Source: Cardinalis cardinalis (Eukaryota; Chordata; Aves; Passeriformes; Cardinalidae). From it: a stretch of 64,000 nucleotides of DNA. Shown one piece after another: positions 11,997-23,115 of the stretch (position 1 is the stretch's first letter; every line of letters begins with the position of its first letter). Both the position numbers and the translations under genes were made by a program. The stretch lies in the NCBI GenBank assembly GCA_014549065.1, contig JACDOX010000015.1:496001-560000 (forward strand), written 5' to 3'. The notes under the pieces are model-generated. The model was given only the letters and a program-made list of their open reading frames with translations. It was not told where the DNA came from and did no database searches.

Positions 11997-14900
11997 CCAA
12001 AACCCACCATGCACCTTCCATTTTGCAGCAGTAACAAGGCCAGAAAAGTGGTACCAGTGGTACCACTGACGAGCAGGTNTCCAAGGCTTGCCACAAGCTG
12101 ATAAAGGAGATCTCTCAGAAGAGGGGCCGCCGTGGTACATTGTTTCCTACTGTCCAAACCCACCCAAAAGGCCGTGCTGTGTTCTGCCAGCCCCGTACCC
12201 CTGGCAGTGCCAGGCTCCAGGGAGGAATGCCAGGGCCCAAGGCAGTGAGCAGGGAGGGGCAGCTCACTCAGCATCATCTCTTTCTGCCAGGGATCAGCTG
12301 AGTTCATGTGCCAACTAACCAGACAATACACAGCAGCAAGGAAAAATTATGGGCACATGCCTAGATCTCTGACTGCCATAAATTTCTAATTTTATTGCAG
12401 TAATATATCATAAAAGTGATCTGCCTGCAGCTATTCCATATTGTGGCACAATCGCATCAGATCTCAAAACACAAAGGAGACGGCACAGGGCACAAGCAGG
12501 AGGTGTGTCCTGCCTCCAGTGCTCACCCCCNGCACCAGCCTCAATCCTGCACCCCAAAACCAGGTCAGGGGGATGGCGTGCATGAAGGAGCAGTGCCCAA
12601 GTGAGGCCCTCTGCCCAAGGCAGCTGCCTCGCACCCTGCAGGTCCTGCTACTCCCATGGCACTGCTTTTCCCTGGTGTCCCACGTCTCCTCCTCACCCTG
12701 CAGCCCCCTGGCCCCGAGAAGACAGGGCAGTGCTCATGCCAGCCTGGGAGCAGTGGGGAGTCAAAACCCTTTTGCCAACCCTGCTGAAATACCTGGATTC
12801 ATCTCTCGGCATATGGCAGTATCTTCAGGGAGAGAGGAAGCCACTGCTGGCCTTCTTGCCAAATTCCTAGTATTTCTGGATATTTACATGTTGTGCATCT
12901 CAGGTTTCTGTTCTCCCCCTGGCTGCTTGCTGTGGCAGGATGACGCAGCCTGGCTGGAGATACCCAGCCCAGAGCCCTTGCAANGCTAACTACAGACAGC
13001 CAGTTTTAGCCATCTCAACCTACAACAGTTTGCTCCCAGATTTAAGCAGAACAGCCAACAAAAAATTAGCCTTTTTTAATGCATCCATAAAACACCACAG
13101 CCTCCTCCTTGAGACCACAACAGAGTTCATGGAGAGTTTAGGAGAGAAAGAGCCCCCCACAGAGATGGGTGTCCCATCCCTGTTCAGACATGGCTCTGAA
13201 GAACTGTAAAGGGCAAAAACACGAAAGCATAGATAAGTATTTTCAGCATAGGAAAGATGCTTTCCAACAGGTGCCAGCTTCACTTTTTAAATGAGTAGGG
13301 AAAATCTACGAGCCAAATGACCTCTGGTGCTGGATTGCCCCCACTTCCACTAAAAAAAATGTACCACCTTGGGTTTCAGAAAAGAAGCAGAAAAAATCCA
13401 CAAAACTGAGTGGACAAACTCACTGATTGCTTACACCCACAGGCTGGGGAATCAGAAGAGATTTCTTACAGATCCTAACTTTGATTCGGGCTTCACCAGA
13501 AGANGGACTTGCCCAGCCATGGCGGTGGCTCACGCCCAGCAGGAAGAGGCTGTGCACAGCCAGAAGGCAGCCTAAAGGAGCTGGAGCTGACACCAACCAG
13601 GAGGAAGGCTCAGCTTCAGCAACACAACCCTTGACTTCCTTTGAGGTGATGTTCACACACAGAGATTGGTTATACTGTAAAATTACTCTTCCCTCCCAGC
13701 TTGCAGNCCTGTGTTGAAACACAAATATTGAAAATAACACTCTGAAATGCTCAAAACCTCAAGCAAGGCACAAGCAGCCTTCAGTATCATCAGATGAAGA
13801 ACCATGACCACGGGTCACTCCACTGGAAGACAAGAAGAAGCCAGCAAGCACATGGCCCCTGGAGGCACCTCCTCGACCCAAAGCTCCCTGTGTGAGCTGC
13901 CCTCAGCCACGGACNCCATCTGCCCAGCTGTCCATCCCCAGGACCCAGACCTGTTCCAGAGCCACAGTTTCAGACATGAAGACAGCACAGCTTAGCACCT
14001 TCCAGACAAAATGAACACTGCCATGTTGATGTAACCATTGGCAAGCACAACTACATTTACTTCGAACTGAAAAAAATCACTTGCATTCCCAAATCGAAGC
14101 CAAGAGCAATTTTGCCAATATATCCAGAACAGGGATAGTCTTATGTCTCCCAAATATTTCCAGAAGATATTATGGAGGGGTTGAATCTCTATTAATGTGT
14201 GACAACAGCATAAAAATATGATAAAAACCCCATATGTATCTTCTCAATAGTACATTTTTGAAAAGAAGCCAGCTGGCATACAAATAGGTGATGTATTGAA
14301 CAGGTTACAAACAAATACATGTTCTAACAAAAATGTTTGCAACTTTTTCCACTGAGCATTTAAAATATATTGACAGCAATAATTACAATGTTCTTTGAAT
14401 ACTCAACAAAGAGATGGCGGCATTTCAAATAACCCACTTTCCAAAGACTTCATGTAATTCTGTGTGCCAGTAAGAGATGTTGGAGCAACAACTACATATT
14501 TTTCCATATGCATACACTTACAATAAGTATGTATTAATTTATATTCATAAATACATATACTTTATACATGTATTTTATATACATATAAAATACGCAGATA
14601 TAGAAATAAGTCTCACTTAAAATTAAGAAGCAGAATTCTATAATGTCAGAAATAAAACAAATTGCAGATGAAATTTAAAAGTCATTAATCTGCCTGATGT
14701 AAGAAAGGAAAAAACTTCTGNTCCAGGCCTTTCTTTTGCATTAAGATCTGCACATGGTCTGTGGTATCAGTTTGGTTTACATTTGCACTAATTGTTTTCA
14801 GAAACAGCATTTCACTCTTGCTATCACAATCTGAAGATCAAGCTGGCTGACAAAGGTGATGAGNAGTTATAGAAGAGCTGTCCCAAGCTTCTTTCAGCAG

Positions 14901-16689
14901 GGTGGTGGTGGAGACTGCAAAGCTCCATGAAGCCTCAATATTCACAGGGCAGCTGGTATAGTTCAGTTGATAGATTACCTTTCTTTATGTATTTCCTTTC
15001 ATTTCAGTTACAGCCCAGAATAAAGTGTCTTTTCCAACACAAAATCTTCTAAATCACCAGAGGGAATTCTGGCAAAACGACCTTTTTTTTTTGTACCAGA
15101 CATGTTTTTCCTCATCCAACTTCACAGTAATCCTCAGCTTCCCAAAGAGAATCAAATGTTATTNTTAGGAGTCTTCATGAACTACCTGTAGATGCCTGCA
15201 GTTCTGATCCCTCTTTCCATCACAGACCCACTCTGTTCCAGTTCTCCCTGTTCCCTCCCTCCTCTGTAGGCTGAGTGAGGAAAGAGAGGGAGACAGGGCA
15301 GCTTCAGCCTCCAGACAGTCTCAGCATCGAGTAACCCCCATCCATGCAGATCTGACACTCTCCCATCTACATCAGGACACAGCTCCTTCCATCCACCCCC
15401 AGCAGGATGGTGGAGATTTCAGACATGCACTGACTAGCAAAGAGGGANAGCTACCAGGAAACATACAGATGAAATGCAAAACTTCCCCCCCCCCGGGTTT
15501 AATTCCAACCTCTGCAACATCCTACAGCCAAGAGAAATAACCTAGAAACTGCTAAATTCTAGCATGGGTACAACAGACTTCTCTGGAGCAGGGGAAATGA
15601 ATTAGGCAGTCCCTCTTTCTCTTCCTTGCCACAGCTCTCTACGGATGCTCATGAGAATCTGAAAATTATTCAGACAGCAGCATTCACCAACANGATCAGC
15701 TCAGCCAATTATTCCTATACTTATCTATTAAATTTAAGAAACCCCTGAGAGCCTGAGCCTTTCACAGACTGGGAGATGACATTAATTCACCAAGTAAGAA
15801 AAGTTTTTAGGAAAATCTTGCCACAGAGTTCTGGCTTGAACCCTCACTGGAGACAGACTGTGGGCTCCACCAGCAAGAGCAGAAATCTAGCAGACCTGTG
15901 TATTTTCCACTGTGAGCATGGCACAATTAGCAGCATTAATGGACAGACTGTTCATTTAATTCAGTTTTTTGTTCCACAAATAAAGTCCTCTGTCTGTTTT
16001 TTATTTGGTTTTATAAATTAACCTCTTTCTTTTCTCATTAAGTAAACAATGAATGAAGGATTACTCTGTGGGAAAGATGCAAGTGCAAAGGGCAGCNGTT
16101 TTATACTGCTGCAGCTATTTCCTTTCATGCTTCCAAATAACTCTGCTCTAGAAGGCAGAAAATCATTGAGGTCTAATCATTTATTTAGTAAGATACACTG
16201 TTTTCTTTTAGCTTAGGCAAACTTGTGGCTGGAAAGCTATGCTGAAAGTTGGTCTGTTTGTGAATGGCCTTGGTCCTTCACACGGTGATGGAGAAGCTGT
16301 TTGCGTGCNCTGGACGTCAAGCAGCCGTGCAGCACAGGGAAGGACAGACCACGGCCTGGTGCACTTTGCTATCTGGGCCTGAAGTTGCTGTCAGTCTCAT
16401 CACAGGGTTTTCCATCTTCCCTGCACCTCTGGTACCAGGCAGTCACGCAGCTGAGGATCCCAGAGGGCTGGCTGAGCCACAGCTAGCTCTGAGGTGGACA
16501 CTTCCAGCAGACACTCCACTGCTGCTTTGTTTGCCTCAAGGGCATCTTTTCCTGGTCTGACTGGCCCTCCACTTTCCCTGTATGGGTGGTAAAACAGCTA
16601 CATGCTGGGATCTTGCTGAGAAAAGCTAAGCTTTACAGCAATAAAACCAATTTTTCCCTTCATTTCTCCCCTTTTAAAGCATGACAGCA

Positions 16690-17215
16690 GGCTGACAGAA
16701 ATGGCCATTCGCCTCTGCTCACTGCTGGTGAGACAACCTCCAAGCACTGGGTGCAGAGACAGTGAAGTGCTGGAGCAAGACCTGTGGGGGCTGCTATGGT
16801 CAGGGAGCTGCAGGACAGGACAGGTAGGGAAAGGTTGAGGTAGCAGGGCTTCTTCAGCCAAAATAAGACAAGGCTCCAGGGAGAGCTGTTTACAACCACA
16901 GGGGTATGGGAGGGTGCAAGATGCTGAGTGGACTTCCTTTGGAGGACCACAGGAACAGGGCAAGAAACAACAGACGCAGGCTGAGCATAGAAAGTTCCAG
17001 TTGGATGATGAACAAAAAATCCACAAAAACTACAATGAGAGTAGTGAAGTGTTTGAGCAGATCAGCCAGAGAGGCTGTGAAATCTCCATCTGAGAGCAGC
17101 TGGCTTTTGTTGGCCTTTAGCAGGCTGTTGGACCAGACAACCANCAGCAGTCCTTTCCAGTGTAAATTATTACTCTGTGATGCTGTGGTCAGATTTTGGG
17201 AACAAGGAAGGTTTT
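16690..17215 (+). mobile_element. CR1 LINE, 3'-terminal fragment (old copy)
   Basis: This is the 3' end of a CR1 non-LTR retrotransposon, covering part of the end of ORF2 and the 3' UTR. The plus strand shows family landmarks in order: a 'GAAAGGTTGAGGTAGCAGGG' block with 'CTTCAGCC' at about 16827-16860, a 'CAGGCTGAGCAT' block near 16978, 'CAGAGAGGCTGTGAAATCTCC' equivalents near 17067, 'GGACCAGACAACC' near 17132, and 'CCTTTCCAGTGTAA' near 17152, followed by an 'ACTCTGTGATGCTGTGG' 3'-end remnant. Divergence is high, with no intact frame. The 5' end is truncated, as is usual for CR1. Clade assignment is confident; subfamily is not assigned. Confidence 0.85.
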
Positions 17216-17219
17216 GACA

Positions 17220-18200
17220 CTGCATGCACAAGCAGATCTGGCTGAGTCAAAGCTAAAAACAGTAGCCAAAGAGTAGTTACCTCCTCTGCCTTTTCAAAGC
17301 CTCTCTCTTCAAAATACAACAAACATAAACATGTTTATAGAATCTTTTCCTGTGAACTTGCACCAGGCCACTGCTGAAGGCTCTTGGCACTGGTAAGGCC
17401 CTCCTTATGCCCCTGTTGCCAGTGGGGTCACTGCATGACACCTGGGTACAAAACACCTCATCTTGCCAGCAGGAAAAGCCTTGGCATGACACAGATTGCA
17501 CCAATGTGCACCTATGGTGAGCAAGCAATGTGAGTACAAGGAGCTTGTCCAGTCAAAAAGAGCCTCTAAAGTGATATAGCCATAATATGGGCATGCAACA
17601 CCTCTATGTTCTCATTTCAGNGCTGTATGCCCTTTGCTGCTGCAGCCTACTTTATGTCTGGAGGTGCTAACAGGGAGTTGCAAGCCAGTCTCACTAGTAT
17701 GGACCCTGCTCTATATTCAGGCTAAATTCTACTGCCAAGTCTGGTTCCCGTGATACAAATGCAGGGCACCTTCAAAAACTCCCAATGGACAAAGGTTAAC
17801 GAGAAAACACACTGGAGAGCTTATAGATACACAACCAAAACCAGAAATGTAACCAGTGTCCAATCCACATTTCTCTTAGGCCTTCCACAGCACNGAGGAT
17901 GAAAAGTTATTTCCTGCCAGCAGCCTCCGCAGAGAGGTTCCTCTAACAGCAGCTCTGCCAAGCCATGGACCCACCATCATCAGATGGAGGCCATGGGATC
18001 CTGCAGGCAAACTGCCTCTTCCCTAGGAAAGCCCCATTTCTCCAGAGGNCAGCACAATGAAACGTTTCTCATAAACCTTCTGCTCTCCAGGCTGGGCAAC
18101 AGCTCTGTNCTACATTCTTCTCTGGATGCACAAAAACTTGCTTATTTAATTAGATTGAAAGGAATTTTGGAATTTTGTTTCAGTTGGAACAATTAACCAG
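17220..18200. other. Noncoding unique sequence
   Basis: No exon or RNA gene is visible. Around 17718-17795 the phrases 'CTAAATTCTACTGCC' and 'AAACTCCCAATGGAC' weakly resemble the dispersed ancient motif noted elsewhere. The part from 17890 to 18130 could be the 3' UTR of the ancient LINE that follows on the minus strand, but I could not confirm this. Confidence 0.4.
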
Positions 18201-18204
18201 GAGC

Positions 18205-18800
18205 ACTGTATCCCACTGCTCTCATTCCTACTTCATCAATCCTTGTGTCACCCAGAAATTTTATCAAAAATAATTTTATATTTACTTCCATATCACTGCC
18301 AAAAATGATGAATAGCATGAGGGTTCTGACTGATCCCTGCAGAGTTACATTAAAAAATGTTCACATTCAGTAAAGATTCCCTATTGACAACTACTTTTTG
18401 AGCTCTGTCAGTTACCTTGTTCTTAATACATTTAAGATATGCTCCNGTAAAAGTATATAGTACTAATATTTTAGTAATAATGTCATGTGGAATAAAATCA
18501 AACACCTTACAGAAGTTAAAGTATATTATATCTACACGGTTATCTTATCCCCCAAACTTGCAATCTTATCAGATAAATCAGGTTTGTTTGACAAGACATA
18601 TTCTCCAAAAAAGAATGTTGAATGGCATTAATTATATTCCCTACCTTTAATTCTCTAAATCCTCTCTCAGTTCTATTCTTTTGCCTGGGATTGATGTCAG
18701 GCTAAGCTGCTGGCAGTTACCCGGGATCTTCGTCTTGCACACGTTTGCTCTTTGTGAATTTCCAAGAGGCTTAAGAAGTTAACAGAAACAGACCAGAGAT
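18205..18800 (-). mobile_element. Ancient CR1/L3-like LINE, decayed reverse-transcriptase fragment
   Basis: Read on the minus strand, 18342 down to 18244 translates without interruption through a degenerate reverse-transcriptase core. It starts QGSV, continues LMLFIIF then SDMEVNIK, and ends FLIKFLGDT. In CR1/L3-type LINEs this region reads QGSVLGP, LLF-IFIND and FADDT, so the catalytic FADD box has become FLGD here. Further along (18490-18540) the plus strand carries the typical phrase about completing 'AAAGTTAAAGTATATTATATC', and 18680-18730 holds a 'GGCTAAGCTGCTGGCAGTTACCCGGGATC'-type block in short matching pieces, both upstream RT landmarks. The element is dead, with frameshifts outside the core. 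Ends are approximate. Confidence 0.8.
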
Positions 18801-20120
18801 CTTCTGTATCAACTTCTTTTAGAATTTTTGACCATAAGTTATCTACAGTTGCTCACCAGAAAATGTTCAAGCACTAGTTCACTTCATTGTTTTGCACAGA
18901 CTGAACTGCAGGTGCTGTGACACAACACGTAGCTCCCCCTGGACCTCACCATGCACAGCAGGGGCAGACCATGGACAGAGACCGACCAGANCCTGAGATG
19001 AGATTGGTGGAACATGGACAGTGCTCCAAGGAGTCTGCTCACACTGAGGATTTTAAGGAATTTTAAGGAATGCTCTGTCTTGCTCCCAACCCTTCCCTGT
19101 CCATCAACCCAGTCNGCAGCCAGGCTTACATTTCACATCAACACTAAACCATCCCACAGAAATCCTTCTGAATTCTTTCTGAGAAAGAAAATATTGCCAT
19201 CAACTTTGGGTAGGAATCTCTGCCCTGTTCTAAAAGATGGTGACCTTACTGAAACTTTTTGTGTTTTATCACCTCTCATTTAGCAATAGCCATGCAATGT
19301 ACCAGGCACGAAGCCTTCAGTGCTATGGAGATTGCCACAAAACGCCCTNGTGTACATCTTCAGCAACGTAAGACACAGATCTCCTATAACCTTTGTACCA
19401 CCCAACTGCATGAAATCCAGACCTCTGTCTTCAAGCCACCAAGCCCACACACAACAGGTCCAAGCTGCCTACAATACCCCCAGCAGCGTCCAGCAGAGGA
19501 CTGTGATCAGCAGCTTGAGCCTTCAAGTACAGTAGAGCCTTCTATTGAGTTGGGAAAGCAGTGCAGGAAACAGCACTTCCCTGAGAGCTGCATTGAGTCT
19601 GGGGNTAACCTCCAAGAATTAAGGGAATCTTATCTAATAACACATAAAATAATACACAAAACTCACCTATCACAACAGATCCTAGTATTGCATCTTGAAA
19701 AGAGACTTACAGATCAATGCATTTTGCTGAAAAGCCCTCCTCTGCTAAAGGATAATTCATCTGGCATAAGGATGTGGTGCTCCAGACAGCTGGGACGCAC
19801 ACCTGAGAGGGAGCTTTATAAACACCACCCAAGGCAATACAGAGCCACTGTGTTTGCTCCAGTCAGTGCTGTTACAATGGGAGAAAATCACGCATTTAAA
19901 TAAAACTGTTCTAGCAGAAGGTACAGCAGCACATCAGTGAGAAGCATTAACCACGCTTATTCCACTCCACCCATTAACTATTTTTAATTTTTAAGCAAGT
20001 TATTAGAGCTANTATAATATTATAAATATTGTATTACTCATTCGAAAAGATTAAATGGTCTCAAAAAAGAGAAGAGATTCTTGTTGCTGCTTTAGTGGCT
20101 CTTTGTGATTGGCTACGTTG

Positions 20121-20170
20121 CTTCTCTACCCTTCCCTACACTTCTCTACTCTTCTCTTCCACTTCTCTAG
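20121..20170. repeat. 10-bp pyrimidine minisatellite
   Basis: Nearly five 10-bp units built on CTTCTCTACC: CTTCTCTACC, CTTCCCTACA, CTTCTCTACT, CTTCTCTTCC, then a partial ACTTCTCTAG. The tract is strongly pyrimidine-biased. It follows an inverted CCAAT (GATTGGCT) at about 20108, but no promoter context is evident. Confidence 0.85.
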
Positions 20171-23061
20171 GACATAATGGATTGTACTGGGTGCTCTCAA
20201 CTTCTTTCCATCCTAACGGACAGTAGAAATACCCAGCATCGAGCAGAATCAAGCTCTGAACATACCTAAGCTAAGTAAAATGACACTGTGAGCCTGCTGT
20301 GGTGTGACACTNGTGATCTGCATCACATAATCCAAGATGCTGCAGAGTGCGGACCTCTGCCTGTCACTGCACTGGTCACCTGGGCTCCTGGGGAGAGGCA
20401 GAGCAGCATTCCTAGAGACAATTATCTCCCCAGCAGCACTCCTTTGGCTGAGCCAGTCTGTGCCCTGTGTGCTCAGTTCTTTCTGGGGACTGCGAAGGGG
20501 TGCTGCCTGCCTGGGTGTGTGCACCCACAGCCACCAGCCAGGTGAGTCCCACTGCACAGGACAGACAGCCCCGCTGGAACACTTCCAACATCTGTAACAA
20601 AGGCTCTAAGCTAACAGTTTATCTGCACCCACTACAAGGTAATTTCTTATATTATAAATCTATTTAAGACTGGAAACAGTCTTTTCTGTTTTGTGTTTAT
20701 AGAACATGGAGTAAAGGCAGGATCACAGGTGATAATCAGGTTCACCAGGAGTCTCCACAGTACAGATGAATGATGCGCTCCTTAGGACCAGCACTGGAAA
20801 GGGTGAGCATACTTACCTGCCCAGATCCCAGCTGCCATTCTTTCCAGTGTGCAGCTTACAGCACATTCCCATTTGACTCCTCAGTGAAGGCAAAAAAAGA
20901 AAGTTGATTTAACCATGAGAAGGAAAGTCTTTCCTTGACCTGTGCTGAAATGGGAACCCATAAGCAGTAAACCATTATCTCTGTCAGAAGGAGTGGGACC
21001 CACACTGGCTGAATTTGGCTAAAGAGACGACAAGACACAAATTAGGAATGAATATGACAAGAGTTGTGCTCAGACTGGGACATGAACCACTTGTTCCCCA
21101 ATCACACTTTCAACTGCAAGAAATGTTTCNCCCCAACAACCCATGAATCACTCAATCAAAATCTTGATATATAGCATTTTACTGTTACACAGGCTCCTGT
21201 CTGGTAAACACAATACTAGTTTTTCATACTCCCTATTCATTTCCCAAGAAATCAGCACACCAGCATTTGGAAAACCTTNGTTCTTTTGAACTTCAGCCAT
21301 CCAATGCCCCACTTCCAGGTGCTTTCCTCTGCCACTCTGTACACAGCCATTTTAGAAACAGCACAGAGAAAACCAACAGCTGTCACTGAACAAAGCTCCA
21401 CCATCCAGGAGATGGAAGTTATCAATCTAGAGTTGAAGGACCTTAAAAAATGAACATGAAAGAATCCTTGCAAGGTGGAAGAACAAAGAGACAGAACAAC
21501 AGCTTTTCAATCAAGAGCCACACACTATATGCTTTAGGAAATAACAAGTTCAATAGCCAGTTGATAAATAGCTTGCCACCAGAAAGTGCATTTGAAATGA
21601 CACATAACTGCCAGATACACAAGCCAGAGCAAGCAAGAGCCACGTTGCCCCCCATATGCAGCTCAGTGCTGCTGTGAGTTTTCCCTGCCTGCCCATACAA
21701 ACACCATCTCTCAGGGCACTCCCTGCCNCCCTAAGGTCACAGGCACATGGACCCAGTCACCCCAGGACACAGGTGCAAGAAACAGCTTCACAGCAGCTGC
21801 ATGCCCACAAACAACTGCTCCGGGGGTCCAACAGAGGGAGCAACACAGATGAAGCAGAGCAATGTTTCTTGGGTNGAGGCAGATTTTTCTCAGTTTAAGG
21901 GGCTGTGAAATGTTTTTGCTTTCGGACNATTGGTGCTTTCCCTGATACCCTTNCATGTTTCTATACCCTAATTTGCAGTGGTCAAAGAACCTGACACAAC
22001 AGCATCTACACCAGCATAGCCCTTTTGCCACCTCAGACTCCCAGGTCCTGCTTTCTCAACATCACTCACACACATCCAGATCCTGCAGAGCACACGTTCA
22101 GGTTTCAACTGCCGAGAAGTTCATTACTTTCAATAGGCCTATAAAAAGATTTAAAGTCAAGTACATTCGTAACTGCTTTCCTGAATCAAACCCTAAGTAA
22201 AAAGCTTGTCAACANAAATAAAGGCACCAGAGGCAGACCATGAAAGATATCTGCGATTACACAGGTAGGATTTCATGCGAGGTTTTCAGCAGGATTTAGT
22301 CCAACCGTTGTAAATGTGCAAGGATTTTAAATTCATCCTTGAGAACGAGATTAACACAACTTCTAAAGGAAACCAAATAGTGAACAAATGCATCCTATAA
22401 TAATTAAATGTTCCATAAAATTAAGGAGACATCATCAAGTCGTATTTGGCATTAAAATGTTGGCTTTGCACAACACTCTTCAACAGCAAGACCCCTCTGA
22501 TTCCTCCAAAGGCTTCTTAGGCTGCAACCCAACAGCACCTGGTGCACTGTGTGTGTGCCCAGGTGTCCTAATGCTGGTCAACCACAGGACAGGGAAGCAC
22601 AGCCAATATGGAGGTCATAGCTGGCCACGCCAGCTGAGCCAAATTCAGGAACAAAAGAAATTACCAAAGAGAGAGAGGTCAGTGACACACAGAGCATTTG
22701 CTGAGCTCCTACAGCCCCTGGTTTTATTTGTTACTATAGATAAGGACCTTTCTGGAAAGGAGGGAGAGATTCTGCTGGCAATATGGCTTTAAGACCCTGA
22801 TGGAGGGGAAGAGCAATACCATCAATGTGAACGATCTCACAGCACCTGCTCCCAAACCAACATGATGTAGTCAACCAAATTAATCGTTTTAAGGAGGATG
22901 GCATGAAATGCATTTTCTGCAGCCCCAGCACAAGAGCCAGCCACTGNGAGAGGCGACATCCCCCAGCACTGAGCCGGTGCTGTCCCCTCAGTGTGCAGCA
23001 TGGNGAATACACTGTAGCTGTAAAAGGGAGCAGTGGCAGGACATCCATCTTCCTCCGGGAA

Positions 23062-23115
23062 GGTTGCTGGGCAACCNGCAAGCTTTTGGCTGGGCGCTGA
23101 CGTCTGCGCGCACAC
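23062..23115. promoter_or_regulatory. X-box-like palindrome plus CRE-like site (candidate)
   Basis: Positions 23062-23076 read GGTTGCTGGGCAACC, a perfect inverted repeat with 6-bp arms around TGG, close to the RFX-factor X-box consensus GTNRCC(N)RGYAAC. Twenty-two bases downstream, TGACGT at 23098-23103 matches a half or near CRE, followed by the CpG-bearing GCGCGCACACGCACC. An X box next to a CRE in a small CpG patch is a known promoter or enhancer arrangement for RFX/CREB-type factors. No transcript start can be placed here, so function is inferred from motifs only. Confidence 0.35.

Larger units (their letters stand above)
6069..16680. other. Noncoding unique sequence with A-rich tracts
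   Basis: No exon is supportable. Identified items are listed separately: a poly-A run, a CAAAA microsatellite, two short local duplications, an A/C-rich tract with a 33-bp duplication, and one copy of a dispersed ancient motif. Between about 14000 and 14700 the sequence is AT-rich with almost no open frames, and contains an AT-alternating patch at 14515-14600. A run of ten C occurs at 15485-15494. A phrase near 14958 resembles a tRNA A box, but no B box follows. Confidence 0.55.

Noticed and set aside
11683..12331. Minus-strand frames of 124-169 codons rich in Phe, Leu, Val, Trp and Cys that look like membrane proteins
   Set aside because: They are translations of the A/C-rich simple repeat at 11820-11996 in overlapping frames; the apparent hydrophobicity comes from TTTG/GTTTT words.
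12441..12989. Plus-strand frame of about 182 codons
   Set aside because: Pro/Ser/Cys-rich composition, ambiguous bases, overlapping alternative frames of similar quality, and no known domain.
14950..14975. tRNA-like A box (TATAGTTCAGTTGATAG)
   Set aside because: There is no B box (GGTTCGANTCC), no acceptor stem pairing and no tRNA-length fold downstream.
19259..19903. Plus-strand frame of about 214 codons
   Set aside because: It has undefined residues, no domain, signal or repeat pattern, and no splice or promoter context. Its length is possible by chance in 64 kb over six frames.
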